Below are positions 47,133 to 59,908 of a stretch of 64,000 nt of DNA, in pieces. The stretch is from Globodera rostochiensis (Eukaryota; Nematoda; Chromadorea; Rhabditida; Heteroderidae), in the NCBI GenBank assembly GCA_018350325.1, contig JAEVLN010000010.1, positions 496,001 to 560,000 on the forward strand, given 5' to 3'. The notes under the pieces are model-generated. The model was not told the origin of the DNA, did no database searches, and was given only the letters and a program-made list of their open reading frames with translations. A program made the translations under genes and the position numbers. How positions within the stretch are numbered: the stretch's first letter is position 1; each line of letters begins with the position of its first letter.

Positions 47133-50100
47133 ATGAACTCTTTTTATTGGGCCAAAACGGCCTTTGTCTCCCTTCTGATGATATCATCAATTACTTTTGA
47201 AGCAACGGTTGGGAAATTTTAATTAATAATTAAAATAGGTAATTTATTAGCGTTAGGGATGACCCCGAAAATCCTAATTAATTCATTAATCTGATTTGCG
47301 TCAGGGGTTTAAAAAAGCCAAGTTAGGGTTATCCTCAAAAAGGCCTAATTGATTAATTAATTTTGTCGGATCTCCCTTTGATATTAATTATTTGCACCTT
47401 TTAGTGTTCGGGCCCCGTTTCGGAATCGTTCAATTCGCTTATCGTTGGCATAACATCCGCCAACGAAGGCGAACATTCGGCGGCGTCCATTTCCAATCAG
47501 CGGCCATTGGAATTGAAATTGGCCGATGCGCAAATGTTGCAGCAATGGATTGGCCAAATTGCGCGAAAATTTGTTGTTGAGGATGGCATTTTTGCCGGGA
47601 ATTACTTGTGCTGCCCGAACATCAACATTAATGCCGTCATTTTAACCGATGGATTGCCAGAGGAACAAATTAAAAAGAATGATAAAAAATTGAAGGAAGT
47701 TCAAAATTCTGAAGAAAAAAGCCAATTTTTGAAATTTCTCTTTTCATTCGGGGCAATGTTGAGTGCCGAGATTGGAGAGCAATCGCAACAAAACGGCACT
47801 ATACGGGCGCTTTTAAAGGCTTACGAATGTGTTGTGGAGCAATTTCCAGAAGAAAAAGACGGGTAAAATTTTATTTTTAATTTTATATTCACTTTAAGCA
47901 TTTCCGACTTTGTCATTGGAGCGGTCATAAAAAGTCCGATTGAGCAATTAAAAGTCGACAAAATTATTTTGAAAAAGAATAATCGTCGCCATATTCGTAA
48001 GTTTGAATTTTTTTGAGTATTTTTCGGTTAAAAAAATTTGAAAATGAAATTTTTAAAATTTATTAATTGATAAATTGTTCAGAAGAACTTGCCCTTCTCA
48101 ACTCTTCAAAAACAGAAATGACTCCAACCGACGTCATAAATTTTGCTTATTTCATTACCACCCAATTTTTGAAGTTCTCCCCAACTGACTCGTTCGAGAG
48201 CATTTTTCAATGGACTAAATGGGGTCCAAGCTTTGGTACGTTGCGGATTTCAAGCTTTGGCGAGGACCTTATCAAATATCGACGAATTGCGCACCAATTG
48301 CTGTTAGATCTAAAAAATTGTGGGCCCGAAGAGTTGGAGGAATTTTCGTTGAAAAAATCAAACGTAATTAAATTGACCCAACGAGAGAAGTGCATTTTTG
48401 GCATTTTTACCCGGAATTTATTGCGAAGAATTGCCAAATTTGAATTTTTAAAAGATTATTTTAATGAACTTAACGTCAGTGAACACGTTTTAATCACTGA
48501 ATATTATTTGAAACTTTATGAGGAATTTTCTGCGAATAATTGTAAAAAAGAGAAGGAAAACGATGGAATTGAAAATTCAAAAATTTACCCATTCTTCGAC
48601 GAAGCAATTCGAATTGATTGGAACGTTTGGACGGGTGCGTTTATTGAATTTGTTGAGCAAGCTTCTAAAAAAGCTGCGCTTTCGAATAATATCAAATTTA
48701 CATAAAATTGATTTTTTAGAAATAATTCAACAAATTGACGAGCTCACTAAGACAGTAAAAAGTATGGATACGAAACAAGTGGCAGAATATTTGAAAAGAG
48801 CCAATGAAAATGAAGGACCAATGAAAATAGTTAAGGCCAAATTCGATGAAAAGAAATTTGGCCTTGAACTGAAGGCGGATGTGAAAATGGATAATGAAAC
48901 AATGCCTAAAGACGAAATCAATAAATTTTTTTCAAATTTGACAACAATTCGACAAATTTGCAAGAAAAACATTACACAATATGAAAAAGAAATTCCATTC
49001 AAAAGAAATGTTATTATCAAACAAAAAGAAAACCATAACAAATTTTATGATTTTATTGCAAATTTTGTTAAGCATTTTGGAGGAAATTGGATTAAAAATG
49101 ATAATGAAGAAAGCATTGAATTTGATTTGAATGGGGCCAAATCATTTTTGGAAAAATTGCAAAATTTGGCAACAAATCAAATAGTGAAAAAGAATAAAAG
49201 TGAAGAATTTGAGTGTTTGCCCAACAAAAAGTTGAATTTTGAAACGGCGATCAAAGCGATTTTGGACCAAAATTTGAATGAAAAAGCCCAAAATTTACTA
49301 AAAGAATTTTATGTGCCAAAAGAATTCGTTAAAATTCCGCGAAAAAGTGCCGAAAAAGAAGGCGGCCTCAAACATTTTCTGAAGATTAATGTGGAGGCGC
49401 AATTATTCGAATTATTTTTTTCGTTTGCGGCACGACTCGAGGCGATTGTTCACGGCAAAAATATTGACGGAACCATCGAAGAAAGTCGAGAAAATCCAAA
49501 GGACAAAATTCGGGCATTTCTCGCTGTGCCGAATTGTTTAAATGTCCAGGAATGGGCCAATAAATTTAGGTTTTTTACAATTATTAAAAAATGTTTATTT
49601 TGCCATTATTTTTAAGCATATTTGATTATTGGATGGAAATAAAAGAGATAAATTCAAAAGAAAGTCAAAAAATGCCTGTGATTGGAGTCGCAATATATAA
49701 GGAACTATTTAATGAAGCGAGAAGCCGTTTACAAAGTAATCTTTCATAATTATAATAACAGAAATATAATTATTTATTTTATAAACAGAAAATTACAAAA
49801 TGTTGAAAAGTCTCAACGAGCAAAAATTCTCAATTTACGAGTCCACAAAACTTCTCAGACAAATATATAATCAAATTGAGAAAAATCATTTCACATCGGA
49901 TGGATTTATAATACGCAAAATGGCCGAAAAATTAACCTATCAAATAGGGGACGATTTGGATTTATGGCATAGAAAAAATTACAATTATTCTGACAATGAA
50001 TACAGAAAATACATCAAAGGATGTGCTTTTGCAAAATTATTTCTAAATGTTTCGGCAAATTTCATGAAAATCAAAGGCGTAAAATGGCACATGGATAAGC

Positions 50101-51965
50101 TGGACTCCGATATCAAGGCGGAGGTTGAGAGGGATTTTGGGAAATATTGCAAAATAATGCAAGTTTATTATTTTTAATTTTTATTTCCGAATTTGACTCT
50201 TTTTTTTTATTAAAAGCTGGCGTACGGAAAATTGTATTTATTTTTCTTGTTTCCTTTGACTTCCGGGGAGTGTCGAATCCGAAAAGTTAAAAGCTCCTGG
50301 ACTGAAGTGTCCTTTTCCTTGAGGACTCAGTTGTCCACCTGTGTAAAAAATGCTCAAAGCTGTCACAAAACCAATTTATTTAATTTACTAATTTTGTTTA
50401 GAGAAAGAAATGGCCGCAAAGTTGAAGAAACAAAAATTGCACTTTTGAATAATGTCCGCTATGATTTGGTGATAAATTTCAAATTGAATGCATGGAAAGG
50501 TGAGCAAATAATGAATTAAAAAACAATTTTAATTGTATTTTTAAGATGTCCGCGACAGAACGGCAGCTCAGATTTATTGGGAAATTTGAGGAGAATGGAG
50601 CCTTCCAAAGAGGATACTTGCACTATAGGGAAAGAAATAAATATGCCATATCATTTTACATCGAATGAAACAAATCGAAAAAGCATATACAAAATTGAAG
50701 CATTGAAAGCAAAAGAAAATGATAGATTTGATTTGATGGGATTATTCGATAGATTGGATGAATTGGTGCGGAAGATTATCAAAGAAGAAATGCCCAATTT
50801 AGAAAAAGCAAAAAAAGAGTTGGAACCATTGGAACAATCGGAAAGTGCTGAAAATTGTAAAAAGAAACAGCTTTTCGAAGAAACAGAAAACTTCAAACGT
50901 CAAATAGAAGATAAAGAAGAAGAAGCAAATAATTTGGAAAATGAAATTAAATTATTGCAAGACAAACTTAATGAAATGCCGGAAAAACAGCGTGAAAATG
51001 CCGCCAACTTTTCGAGATGGTTCAAAAGTAATGAGGAAGCAAAAATAACAGATGAAAGGAAACAAATTCTGCGGGAAATATATAAACTAAGCAAGCTTTA
51101 CATAAAAGTGAGAAAACTGAAAGCAAAAATATACGACGGCAATGGAAGTAAAAGCCAAAAAAGCATTGAGAATGACAAAAACTTAACAATGGCCAACCTA
51201 ATCTCTGTGGCGGCGCATAAGTCAAAAATTGAATTGAAAATGGATTTAGTCGAGCTAAAATTGGAAGTCCTTGGCGTTTTGTTGGAATTAGCAAAAGAAA
51301 TTGACAAGAATTTGTTGGAATTAGCAAAAGAAATTGACAAGAACTTGGACAAGAATATGTTGGACGTATTTAAATGGGAAAAAATTGACTATAAAGTGAA
51401 CAAAACGCAATTGACAAAAAAAATGGATGCATTCAAATATGAAGAAACGGTGAAAAAACTTCGGAAACGAATAGAGAAGGTAAGCCATGGAGTGGTGGGG
51501 GAGTTGGACGCGCTGTTGAATGAGTGCAAAATTGAATTGGGAGAGAAGGAGTTGAAGAGTAAAGAGGAAGAATTAAAGAATTTAAAGGAAAAGCTTTTAA
51601 AGATGAAAAAAGAATTTGCACCAAAAAATGAAGAAATTGACAAAAAATTGAGCAAATTGATGGAAAAAGAACAAACACTAAAAGAATATAAATTAAACAT
51701 TTTAAAGGGAAGTATTTCAAAGATGAATGAAACATTTGCACATAAAAAAGCACAAATCGAAAAAATTAACAAAATATTGCGTGAAATTTTGATGAAAAAA
51801 GAAGAAGTTAACACTTTGGAAAAGGAGTTAGAAGAAAACAAAGAATCGGCACGAGAAATGTGGAAAAGCCTTGGGCAAATGCTTGAAAATGTGAAGAAAC
51901 ATTATGGCCAAAAATGGACAAATAGAAAAAAGAAGGCTGGCGAAAGAATGGAATTATTGCGATAG
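47133..51965 (+). CDS. Family gene C: secreted four-module coiled-coil protein with altered exon 9 start
   Basis: Exons: 47133-47207 (signal peptide), 47405-47862, 47899-47996, 48083-48634, 48720-49569, 49617-49735, 49789-50158, 50402-50499, then exon 9 to 51965. Intron 7 has a GC donor (ATAAT then GCAAGT). Exon 8 is the longer 98-nt form shared with D (ERNGRKVEETKIALLNNVRY). At the family acceptor (exon from 50546) a 5-nt insertion near 50563-50570 shifts the frame and gives a stop at 50587-50589 (887 aa). The insertion also makes a CAGCTCAG acceptor. Starting at 50572, the junction phase and frame are restored (DLLGNLRRMEPS) and the product is 1337 aa with the longest coiled coil, including a duplicated LLELAKEIDKNL. 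Which acceptor is used cannot be told from sequence. The long conserved open frame downstream favours rescue. Confidence 0.8.
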
Positions 51966-52712
51966 AATTGCTTGCTTTTCGGGTTTTCATTTCTCAGAAT
52001 TTTCATTTTTCGGGATTTAATTTTTTTTTAAATTTAACTATTTTTGCATAAACATTTGGTCCTTGAAAGCTTCAAATAAGGCATATAAATTAAAAGTTTG
52101 ATTGGCTGCACCTTATAAACCTTGAGGGCGTTAAGGGGGGATCCGGAAAAATGCGAAATATAGCAAGCCGGAGACAGATCGCATTGTTCACAAAACCATA
52201 GGGGGACCTTGTTGGTCTAAATTTGTGCAAAACATTTTTTATTCTAAAAAATTATCTCAAAATATGTTAATTGATGTATACTGATTACGAATTTGTCCAA
52301 AGAAATAAAATCTATTTTAAATTACATAATTATCGATGTTTGCAGGGGGTATAGGCGATTTTAAAAATTAATTTCCATTTTTTGGCTTATCGCATCAGGA
52401 AAAACCTCAAAAATCAGGTAATATCAGGCGACAAAGGAAAATCAGGAAACCACCCAAAAATCAGGAAAAACCTGATAAATAAGGAACTATGGCCACCCTG
52501 GATAAAAGCCAATTGGTTTTTGGGAGATGGAAAGGTGCCGATAGGCAATTGTTTATTTGTCAAGAAAAAGTAATTAAATAAACATAAATTAGACCTTTTT
52601 CTGTCGTTTGTTAACATTTTCTAGCAATCGCTATAACAAGTCACATTTTGCAAATAATTATATTTTTACTTTTTGTACCCCCAAAATCTAGTAAAGAATA
52701 GGCAAAATGTTA
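51966..52712. other. 3' flank of gene C and spacer, no gene
   Basis: The family 3' flank is present to about 52340 (ACATTTGGTCCTTGAAAGC, CGCATTGTTCACAAAACC). It is followed by AT-rich DNA with repeated AAATCAGGAAA words (about 52395-52475). Minor open frames overlap one another and have no domain. Confidence 0.55.
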
Positions 52713-52784
52713 GCCCCGGGTGGGACTCGAACCCACGTCCTCCACCCAATCCGTGGGCAGCTCTTCCAACTGAGCTACCGGGGC
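52713..52784 (-). tRNA. tRNA or tRNA-like gene with atypical anticodon loop
   Basis: Read on the minus strand, it has a perfect 7-bp acceptor (GCCCCGG/CCGGGGC), a D arm (GCTCAGTTGGAAGAGC) and a perfect T arm (GTGGG-TTCGAGT-CCCAC), with internal A and B boxes. The anticodon arm folds best as TGCCC-ACGGATT-GGGTG, which lacks the normal U33, so the specificity is unclear (GGA if that fold is right). No tail CCA is encoded, as usual for eukaryotes. It may be a tRNA pseudogene or a family repeat. Confidence 0.6.
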
Positions 52785-53283
52785 GTCCCGTTTGCCTTCT
52801 TCTTTATGGATGATCTTTTGCCCCCGCCATAGGCGTTTTAACCGTTCGCTTCCAACCAGCGGAACACTCAAATCCTTACAATCTTATTTTTTTTTTGATC
52901 AGTAATATTCTTTAAAAAATTGCCGACTTTTTAAAATTTTAATTGCAATCTCTTAACAATGTTCATTAAATTTCAACCGTGCGACGCCTATCGGCACAGC
53001 CGACCCACGCGCCCCACCAGAAGCCGAATTCTCAAAAAAAAAAGGAGGCTGTTTTCGACGGCTGGTAAAATGCTCACAGATTTGAAGAGCCCTTTAACAG
53101 CATAAAACTTGAACAAATTGTTGCTTGCACCATTATTTACCAATATTATGATTTTACATATTAATTTAATTTTTGGTTAATATTTTGAAGAAACAAATTT
53201 TTAACCCGAAACCCGGTTTTTTCTCAACCCGATACGCGAAACCCGACCCGACATTTTTGTCAACTCAGAAAACCCTGCTCCGA
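52785..53283. other. No gene; spacer before gene D
   Basis: It contains a GC-rich dispersed-core relative (GCGACGCCTATCGGCACAGC, about 52980) and, from 53131, the segment shared with DNA upstream of gene B (TTATTTACCAATATTATG, then CAACCCGATACGCG). Confidence 0.5.
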
Positions 53284-53368
53284 AGTGCCAAAAGAGGGGG
53301 GGGGAATGCCAACAGGCAATGTGCCTAAAAAGGGAAAAGTGCAAAAGGGAAAATGCCAACGGGGAATT
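53284..53368 (+). repeat. Short ATGCCA minisatellite upstream of gene D
   Basis: Only about two units remain, with two ATGCCA hexamers 280-340 bp before the start codon. They abut the promoter block as in gene A. Confidence 0.88.
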
Positions 53369-53642
53369 GCGCAATATTCCCCTCACATGACTCCAATGCT
53401 TGGGAAGGGCGGCCCGCCCGCCCCTCACGCTTTATTTAGCCAAAAAAAGCCAATAAAAAGTCAGCGAATTGCACAAAAATGTTCATAAAACCATTCATTT
53501 ATATTCTCAAACCTAATTTAATTTATTCATAAAATGCTTTTTTATATTTCTCATAAATTATACAAATCCCTGATATTTGGGGAAAACCAACAATTCCTGA
53601 CTATTATTTTATAAATTTAAATTTAATCAACATTCAGAAAAA
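53369..53642 (+). promoter_or_regulatory. Conserved proximal promoter / 5' region of gene D
   Basis: The same block as in A-C, from AATATTCCCCTCACATGAC through GGGCGGCCCGCCCGCCCC and CTTTATTTAGCC to CATTCAGAAAAA before the ATG. Confidence 0.65.
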
Positions 53643-56600
53643 ATGAACTCTTTTTATTGGGCCAAAACGGCCTTTGTCTCCCTTCTGATGATTTCATCAA
53701 TTACTTTTGAAGCAACGGTTGGGAAGTTTTAATTAATAATTAAAATATGTAATTTATTAGCGTTAGGGATGACCTCGAAAAAGCCTAATTAATTCATTAA
53801 TCTGATTTGCGTTAAGGGTTTAAAAAAGCCAAGTTAGGGTTATCCTCAAAAAGGCCTAATTGATTAATTAATTTTGTCGGATCTCCCTTTGATATTAATT
53901 ATTTGCACCTTTTAGTGTTCGGGCCCCGTTTCGGAATTGTTCAATTCGCTTATCGTTGGCATAACATCCGCCAACGAAGGCGAACATTCGGCGGCGTCCA
54001 TTTCCAATCAGCGGCCATTGGAATTGAAATTGGCCGATGCGCAAATGTTGCAGCAATGGATTGGCCAAATTGCGCGAAAATTTGTTGTTGAGGATGGCAT
54101 TTTTGCCGGGAATTACTTGTGCTGCCCGAACATCAACATTAATGACGTCATTTTAACCGATGGATTGCCACAGGAACGAATTAAAAACTTATTGAGGGAA
54201 GTTCAAAATTTGGAGGAAAAAAGCCAATTTTTAAAATTGCTCTTTTCATTCGGGGCAATGTTGAGTGCCGAGATTGGAGAGCAATCGCAACAAAACGGCA
54301 CTATACGGGCGCTTTTAAAGGCTTATGAATGTGTTGTGGAGCAATTTCCAGAAGAAAAAAACGGGTAAAATAAACTTTTTTAATATTTAATAATTTATTT
54401 TTAATTTTATATTCACTTTAAGCATTTCCGACTTTGTCATTGGAGCGGTCATAAAAAGGCCGATTGAGCAATTAAAAGTCGACAAAATTATTTTGAAAAA
54501 GAATAATCGTCGCCATATTCGTAAGTTTGAATTTTTTTTGAGTATTTTTCGGTTAAAATTGAAAATAAAATTTTTAAAATTTAATAATGATAAATTTTAC
54601 AGAAGAATTTGCCCTTCTCAACGCTTCAAAAATAGAAATGACTCCAACCGACGTCATAAATTTTGCTTATTTCATTTCCATCAAATTTTTGAATCACTTT
54701 TTACCTTTGTTTGAATTTCGCATGGCAAACCTTGGCGACCTTAGCAAACCTCGACGAATTGCGCACCAATTTCTTTTGCATCTGAAAAATTGGGGGCCCG
54801 AAGCGTTGGAGGAAATTTCGTTGGAAGACTCAGACGAAGACGTAATTAAATTGACCCAAAGAGAGAAGTGCATCTTTGGCATTTTTGCCCGGAATTTGTT
54901 GCGAAGAATTGCCAAATTTGAATTATTAGAAGATTATTTTGGTGAACTGAACATCAGTCGTCTGGTTAATTTCGTAAAAATTGAGTTGAAATTTTATGAG
55001 CGACTTTCTGCGGAGAATTGTAATGAGAAAAGTTTTCCATTCTTCGACGAAGCAATTCGAATTGATTGGAACGTTTGGACGGGTGCGTTTTTATTGATGG
55101 ACTTTTTTTTGTTTGTTGGAGCATTTTTAACAACAAATCTTATAAATTACCAGCGTTGTTTAGATTATGGTAGAACCCCGACCCCTCGGGGGCGGGAAAA
55201 GTCAGGGTCGGGGACGAAACCCCGACTAAAAAAAGTCGGGGTTCGGGGACGGGTCTCAAACCTAGTTTAGATAGTATAACTTTTTCATAGCAATCATCAG
55301 AGGGGTTTCCCCCCATCTCATCAACAACCCAACTCATCACCATTCAAGATCGGACAATAACTTGCTTCAACCTTAATTCAAAAATACTTAAAGCCACTCG
55401 AAAGAGCTCGAAGAGTTGAAGCTAACATTAAGTTAAAGATTTATTTAATTTTTAGAAATAATTCAACAAATTGACGAGCTCACTAAGACAGTAAAAAGTA
55501 TGGATACGAAACAAGTGGCAGAATATTTGAAAAGAGCCAATGAAAATGAAGGACCAATGAAAATAGTTAAGGCCAAATTCGATGAAAAGAAATTTGGCCT
55601 TGAACTGAAGGCGGATGTGAAAATGGATAATGAAACAATGCCTAAAGACGAAATCAATAAATTTTGTTCAAATTTGGCAACAATTCGACAAATTTGCAAG
55701 AAAAACATTACACAATATGAAAAAGAAATTCCATTCAAAAGAAATGTTATAATCAAACAAAAAGAAAACCATAACAAATTTTATGATTTTATAGCAAATG
55801 TTAAGCATTTTGGAGGAAATTGGATTAAAAATGATAATGAAGAAAGCATTGAATTTGATTTGAATGGGGCCAAATCATTTTTGGAAAAATTGTACAATTC
55901 GGCAACAAATCAAATAGTGAAAAAGAATGAAAGTGAAGAATATGAGTGTTTTCCCGACGAAAATCTGAATTTTGAAACGGCGATCAGAGCGATTTTGGGC
56001 AAAAATTTGAATGAAAAAACCAAAAATTTACTAAAAGAATTTTATGTGCCAAAAGAAATCGTTAAAATTCCGCGAAAAAGTGCCAAAAAAGAAGATGACC
56101 TCGAAGAGTTTCTGGAGGTTAATTTGGAGGCGCAATTATTCGAATTATTATTTTCGTTTGCGGCACGACTCGAGGCGATTGTTCACGGCAAAAATATTGA
56201 CGGAACCATCGAAGAAAGTCGAGAAAATCCAAAGGACAAAATTCGGGCATTTCTCGCTGTGCCGAATTGTTTCAATGTCCCGGAATGGGCCAACAAATTT
56301 AGGTTTTTTACAATTATTAAAAAATGTTTATTTTGCCATTATTTTTAAGCATATTTGATTATTGGATGGAAATAAAAGAGATAAATTCAAAAGAAAGTCA
56401 AAAAATGCCTGTGATTGGAGTCGCAATATATAAGGAACTATTTAATGAAGCGAGAAGCCGTTTACAAAGTAATCTTTCATAATTATAATAACAGAAATAT
56501 AATTATTTATTTTATAAACAGAAAATTACAAAATGTTGAAAAGTCTCAACGAGCAAAAATTCTCAATTTACGAGTCCACAAAACTTCTCAGAGAAATATA

Positions 56601-59600
56601 TAATCAAATTGAGAAAAATCATTTCACATCGGATGGATTTATAATACGCGAAATGGCCGAAAAATTAACCTATCAAATAGGGGACGATTTTGATTTATGG
56701 CATAGAAAAAATTACAATTATAAAAACAATGAATATAAGGACTACATCAGCGGCTGTGAATATGCAAAATTATTCCAAAATATTTCTGCAAATTTCATGA
56801 AAGTTGAAGGCGTAAAATGGCACATGGATAAGCTGGACTCCGATATCCAGGCGGACGTTGCGATGGAGGATTTTGGGAAATATTGCAAAATAATGCAAGT
56901 TTATTTTTTTAAACAAACAAACAGGAATTCTATTTTATTAATATAAAATTGTTTAGAGAAAGAAATGGGCGCAAAATTGAAGAAACAAAAATTTCACTTT
57001 TGAATAATGTCCGCTATGATTTGGTGATAAATTTCAAATTGAATGCATGGAAAGGTGAGCAAATCAGGCCTAGACACGGTTATGAATAGGGTGGGGATTT
57101 TTAGGCTTGAAAAATCTCGAAATAGGCGCCTAAATAGGCTCCAAAAAATGCTAAAATAGGCTCCAAAAAATGCTAAAATAGGCTCCAAAAAATGCTAAAA
57201 TAGGCTCCAAAAAATGCTAAAATAGGCTCCAAAAATTGAGTTCACAAGCAAAATAGGCTCGAAAAAATGTGTGTAAAAATAAAAAATCGCTTAAAAACTT
57301 TTTTTTACATGTAAAAATTATCTTCCGTAGGGCTGCTACAGAAAAATTGCAAAAAAATGCCTAAAAAGTGAATTTTATGAAGGATCCTGACCAAAAAAAA
57401 ATTCAAATTTTATTGTATTTTTTATGAAAAATTTTTCAAAAAATTAGTGATCTTGCAAGAAAAATTCAAAAATTGAATTTTATTGTATTTTTCTTAAGAA
57501 ATTTTGGGCAAAATGCCAAAATAGGCTCAAAAAATCTTAAAATACCCAAAATAGGCTTGAGCCTATTTTAGGCTCGAAAAGTCCAAAATAGGCTTATTTA
57601 GGCTCGGATAGGCTCGTTAAAACGATAAAATTTCCGGCTAAAAACATGTTTTTCGTGCATAACTCGTCAAAACAAAGCTGCAGAAAAAATAGGCTTAAGC
57701 CTAAAAATCCCCACCTAGTTATGAATTTCCTTAACCGTAAAACCGCCCGTCCTAAAAATCTCATAACCGTAACCGCCCGCGGGTATCCGCGGTTACCCGC
57801 ATTATTTAAAAATCAATAAAATTTTCCAGATTTAGAAAAATTAAAACTAATTTTTTTCCGATCGAGATGTGGCGTCTTTCTAAAATTAATCAAAATTGAT
57901 GTGTATTGAATAATAAGTGATTTTTATCAGATTTTGTCAATGAATTAAATTTTTAAATTTTTTTCTAACACTTTCATGATTAAAATCTAACAAAGCGCGA
58001 CCGATCAGAGTAATTTTTTTATGTTTTTTGCGCGTTAGTTTCCTAAATATTTTTAAGAGAGTACGAAAAAGGAGGGATATTAAAATATAAATAAAAAAAA
58101 TAAAATGATAACACCGGAAGGGGCTAGAACATAGACCAAATAAAATCATTCCAAGAGTTTCACCACCTCAGCAGCCCACTTGGACAGATAGTGTTGCTTG
58201 GTGAAAAATAAAAGTCAAAGAAATTATAAAGGCAAATCGTCTCAACCTCAGCAATCAAAAAAAAAACGGATGCGACGGTTAACCGCGGTTTTAGTGGTCT
58301 AACCGTTAACCGCCCGTAACCGCAACCTTTTAAATTCCACAACCGTTAACTGCGTGTAACCGCGGTTACGGGTAACCGTGTCCAGGCCTGGAGCAAATAA
58401 TGAACATTTTTTTAAAAATTTATTTGAAGATGTTCACGACCGAACGGAAGATTTGTTGGAAGTATGGACCAAAAGAGAATCGATATGGACCCCAAAAGTT
58501 GAAGGAACAAGAATGCTGGAACGATTATATGAATTTACAACGGAAAATCGAGAAAGAATGTCCAAAATTGAGGCGTTGAAAGCGAAAGAAAATGATGGAT
58601 ATGATTTGATTGGATTATTTGATATGGCGCATAATTTTGTGCGGAAAATTATGGAAGAAGAAATGCCAAATTTAGAAACGGCAAAAGAAGAGTTGGAAAC
58701 ATTGGAACGATTGGAATGGGCTGAAAATGATACAAAAAAATGGTATAACGAACAAATAGAAGCCATCAATCGTCACATACAAGCTGAGGAAACACAAGCA
58801 AAAAATTTGGCTAATAAAATGAATTTATTGCAAAACAAACTTGATGAAATGCCGGAAAAACAGCGTAAAAATGCCGCCCCCTTTTTGGAATGGCTCAACA
58901 GTAATGGGACAGAAGAAATTACCAAAGAAACAAAACAAATTCTGCAAAAAATATGCACTCTAAGCGAACTTAACCAAAAAGTCAGAAGGCTCAAAGCAAA
59001 AATGAAAGAATCCCAACGAATTTTTACGATTGAATTAGGCGACAAATTATCAATGGACAATGCAAGTACAAGCCAAAAAATCATTGAGAATATCAAAAAA
59101 TTGAAAATGGACGACAAAATCACTGACTATGAGGCGGATAAGATGAAAAATGCGCAATTGAAAATGAATTTAGTTGAGGAAAAATTGAAAGTTTATTTGG
59201 AAAAAGCAAACGAATTTACGATTTATTGTGGGAAGGATTTATTGGAATTAGCGAAAGAAAATTGCAAGGATTTGAACAAAATGCAAATGAGAGAAAAAAT
59301 GGACGAATTCGAATACGAAAAAATGGGGAATGAACTTGCACAACAAACTGACGACATATTATTAACCAATGGATTTGAACAGAAATTGGATGCAATTTTA
59401 ACTGTTTGCAAAGGCGAATTACGTTTAGTTGAATGGTATAAAAGTGAGTTGAACAGAATTGAGGCGATATTGAAGGTAGTGATGAAAAAGCGTGAAGAAA
59501 TGAACGAAGAAATTTCAAAAATTGACAAAAAATTGAGTGAAATTTTGATGAAAAAAGAGGTTAACACTTGGGGAAACAAGTCAAAAGAGGCACGACAAAT

Positions 59601-59697
59601 GGGGAAAAGCCTTGTACAGATGCTTGAAGTTGTGAAGAAATATTATGGCCAAAAAATAGACGAACCGGAGGCTGGCGAAAGAATGGAATTATTGTGA
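53643..59697 (+). CDS. Family gene D: secreted four-module coiled-coil protein, intact, 1268 aa
   Basis: Exons: 53643-53717 (signal peptide), 53916-54364, 54423-54520, 54603-55082, 55456-56302, 56350-56468, 56522-56894, 56957-57054, 58430-59697. All phases agree and the summed coding length is 1268 codons plus stop. Intron 7 has a GC donor (ATAAT then GCAAGT). The protein shares the modules of A (HFGGNWIKNDNEESIEFDLN, AFLAVPNCFNVPEWANKF) and the longer exon 8 of C. Exon 9 encodes a 422-residue Lys/Glu-rich coiled coil ending AGERMELL. Introns 4 and 8 carry MITEs: intron 8 is expanded by a 1.3-kb nested pair, and a small MITE lies in the 3' flank. It is the last family copy in the window; homology to the family 3' flank ends near 60071. 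Confidence 0.88.
55166..55264. mobile_element. 99-bp MITE in intron 4 of gene D
   Basis: It is flanked by a perfect 8-bp duplication, GTTTAGAT (55158-55165 and 55265-55272). The interior is made of CCCCGACCCC / GGGGTTCGGGGACGGG inverted words. The ends TATGGTAGA and TCAAACCTA are imperfectly inverted. Copies A-C lack it at this site. Confidence 0.75.
57065..58390. mobile_element. 1.33-kb hAT-like element in intron 8 of gene D (outer of a nested pair)
   Basis: The termini CAGGCCTAGACACGGTTA and TAACCGTGTCCAGGCCTG are near-perfect inverted repeats. They are flanked by a perfect 8-bp duplication, GAGCAAAT (57057-57064 and 58391-58398). Intron 8 of gene C has a single GAGCAAAT at the same place, giving the empty site. 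The interior has CCGCGGTTA / TAACCGCGG words and no transposase. Confidence 0.92.
57087..57717. mobile_element. 631-bp element nested inside the outer hAT-like element
   Basis: Inverted termini TAGGGTGGGGATTTTTAGGC and CTAAAAATCCCCACCTA are flanked by a perfect 8-bp duplication, GTTATGAA (57079-57086 and 57718-57725). The interior holds five tandem copies of a 22-bp word (AATAGGCTCCAAAAAATGC) and a TAGGCTTGAGCCTA palindrome. Confidence 0.92.
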
Positions 59698-59838
59698 TAG
59701 AATTTGCTTTTCGATTTTTTATGGGATTTCATTTTCCTTTTTTGCTTTCCGAGTTTTGCATAAACATTTTGTCCTTTTTAAAGCATTGAAGCTTCCAATA
59801 AAACATATAAATTAAACGTTTAATTCGCTGCACCGTAG

Positions 59839-59908
59839 CAGGGCTGTGTCGAAATTTCGATTTTCGAATTTCGATTTTCGACGTTTTTTTCCTTTCGACA
59901 CAGCCCTG
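59839..59908. mobile_element. 70-bp hAT-like MITE in the 3' flank of gene D
   Basis: Termini CAGGGCTGTGTCGAAA and TTTCGACACAGCCCTG are flanked by a perfect 8-bp duplication, CACCGTAG (59831-59838 and 59909-59916). The 3' flanks of A and C have CTGCACC without the insertion. Confidence 0.9.

Noticed and set aside
50577..51965. Independent gene starting inside exon 9 of gene C
   Set aside because: The apparent start is only the frame opening after a 5-nt insertion. The sequence aligns with exon 9 of A, B and D.
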